From NCBI GenBank assembly GCA_020200135.1, contig JAIVJI010000088.1, positions 1 through 32,686 on the forward strand: DNA of 32,686 nucleotides. Direction: 5' to 3'. A program made the position numbers and the translations under genes. The notes below the pieces were generated by a model, which was not told the origin of the DNA, did no database searches, and saw nothing but the letters and a program-made list of their open reading frames with translations. Below, piece after piece: positions 32,401-32,686 of the stretch. This DNA comes from Acidobacteriota bacterium (GTDB taxonomy: Bacteria > Acidobacteriota > Blastocatellia > Pyrinomonadales > Pyrinomonadaceae). Position 1 is the first letter of the stretch. Each line of letters begins with the position of its first letter.

Positions 32401-32610
32401 ATGGCCGACAAGTCCGACGACAGGGAGAGAGGCTACATCGTCATCTCGACGACCCTGGAATACGCCAAGAAGTTTGAGGGCTGCAAGGTCATCCCGTACG
32501 GCGACGTCTACCCGGCCATCTACAGGCAGGTCTTCGGCCCGGCGAGCCGGCGCGACTGCGAGAAGTGGGTGGCCGCCAACTGCGCCAAGTCAACTAAGGC
32601 GACGAGCTAA
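32401..32610 (+). CDS. Hypothetical small protein, 69 residues
   Basis: An excellent ribosome site (GGAAGGAGG, 7 bases before the ATG) marks a real gene. The 69-residue product has two cysteines (EGCKVIPYGDVYPAI, SRRDCEKWVAAN, plus NCAKS near the end) and a compact mixed composition. I do not recognise the family. It follows the basic small protein by about 95 bases on the same strand. It is directly followed by a long perfect palindrome, which may be its transcription terminator. Confidence 0.75.
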   Translation: MADKSDDRERGYIVISTTLEYAKKFEGCKVIPYGDVYPAIYRQVFGPASRRDCEKWVAANCAKSTKATS

Positions 32611-32625
32611 GGGGCGTGACGCGGA

Positions 32626-32677
32626 GACGCGGCCGTCACGACCCACTTCGCGCGAAGTGGGTCGTGACGGCCGCGTC
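32626..32677. repeat. Perfect 52-bp palindrome (26-base arms, no loop)
   Basis: The left arm begins GACGCGGCCGTCACGACCCA and the centre is CTTCGCGCGAAG; the right arm is its exact complement. It starts 15 bases after the stop of the last gene. It could act as a terminator or be an end-of-contig fold-back. It lies 9 bases from the end of the window. Confidence 0.9.
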
Positions 32678-32686
32678 GTCATGCGG

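Noticed and set aside
1..32686. tRNA or rRNA genes
   Set aside because: No T-loop or anticodon arm pattern or rRNA segment could be recognised by reading.

Overview
The window is about 32.7 kb of very GC-rich bacterial DNA with dense genes and long spurious antisense frames. The gene set (secreted PPC/Calx-beta/DUF4214 protein, SIMPL protein, DinB protein, DUF4242 protein, pyruvate-dehydrogenase-type complex with separate E1 alpha and beta) fits the phylum Acidobacteriota, most likely a Blastocatellia-like soil lineage. This assignment is inference from gene content; there is no rRNA or other marker here.

Layout. 1-3233 (minus): a secreted heparinase II/III-type polysaccharide lyase cut by the left edge, and its probable LacI-family repressor, with a strong promoter and two matching operators. 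3409-7668 (minus): two unrecognised genes, one with an HELGH motif, a secreted M14 carboxypeptidase, a secreted unknown protein, a DinB protein and a truncated ferritin-like remnant. 7755-9113 (plus): a divergent Nramp-type transporter. 9134-10547 (minus): an M1 aminopeptidase that has lost its catalytic segment. 10594-16738 (minus): a 2-oxoacid dehydrogenase operon (lpd, E1 alpha, aspartic protease, E1 beta, DUF4242, E2). 16923-18969: a lipoprotein, a rhodanese and a TPR protein. 19004-20872 (plus): a lower-GC restriction-modification island with its own promoter and a hairpin downstream. 20949-24122 (plus): fumC, nadA and a small ferredoxin. 24291-27993: a large secreted repeat protein, a truncated Rieske protein and a SIMPL protein. 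28192-32610 (plus): a CBS-domain protein, Hsp20, a damaged lon and two small proteins, ending in a 52-bp perfect palindrome.

Two patterns cut across the window. First, several genes are damaged by deletion: lon and the M1 aminopeptidase each lack roughly 80-90 codons and change frame at the gap, although both flanks remain perfectly open; the Rieske and ferritin-like genes end early. Either these are very recent deletions or the assembly has lost short segments. Second, long intergenic inverted repeats of at least four sequence families (seven copies) sit between co-directional genes, three of them inside or at the head of the dehydrogenase operon. Three of the genes that start just after one have no visible Shine-Dalgarno sequence. 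These hairpins are the least explained structure here. I see no tRNA, rRNA, CRISPR array or transposase gene.
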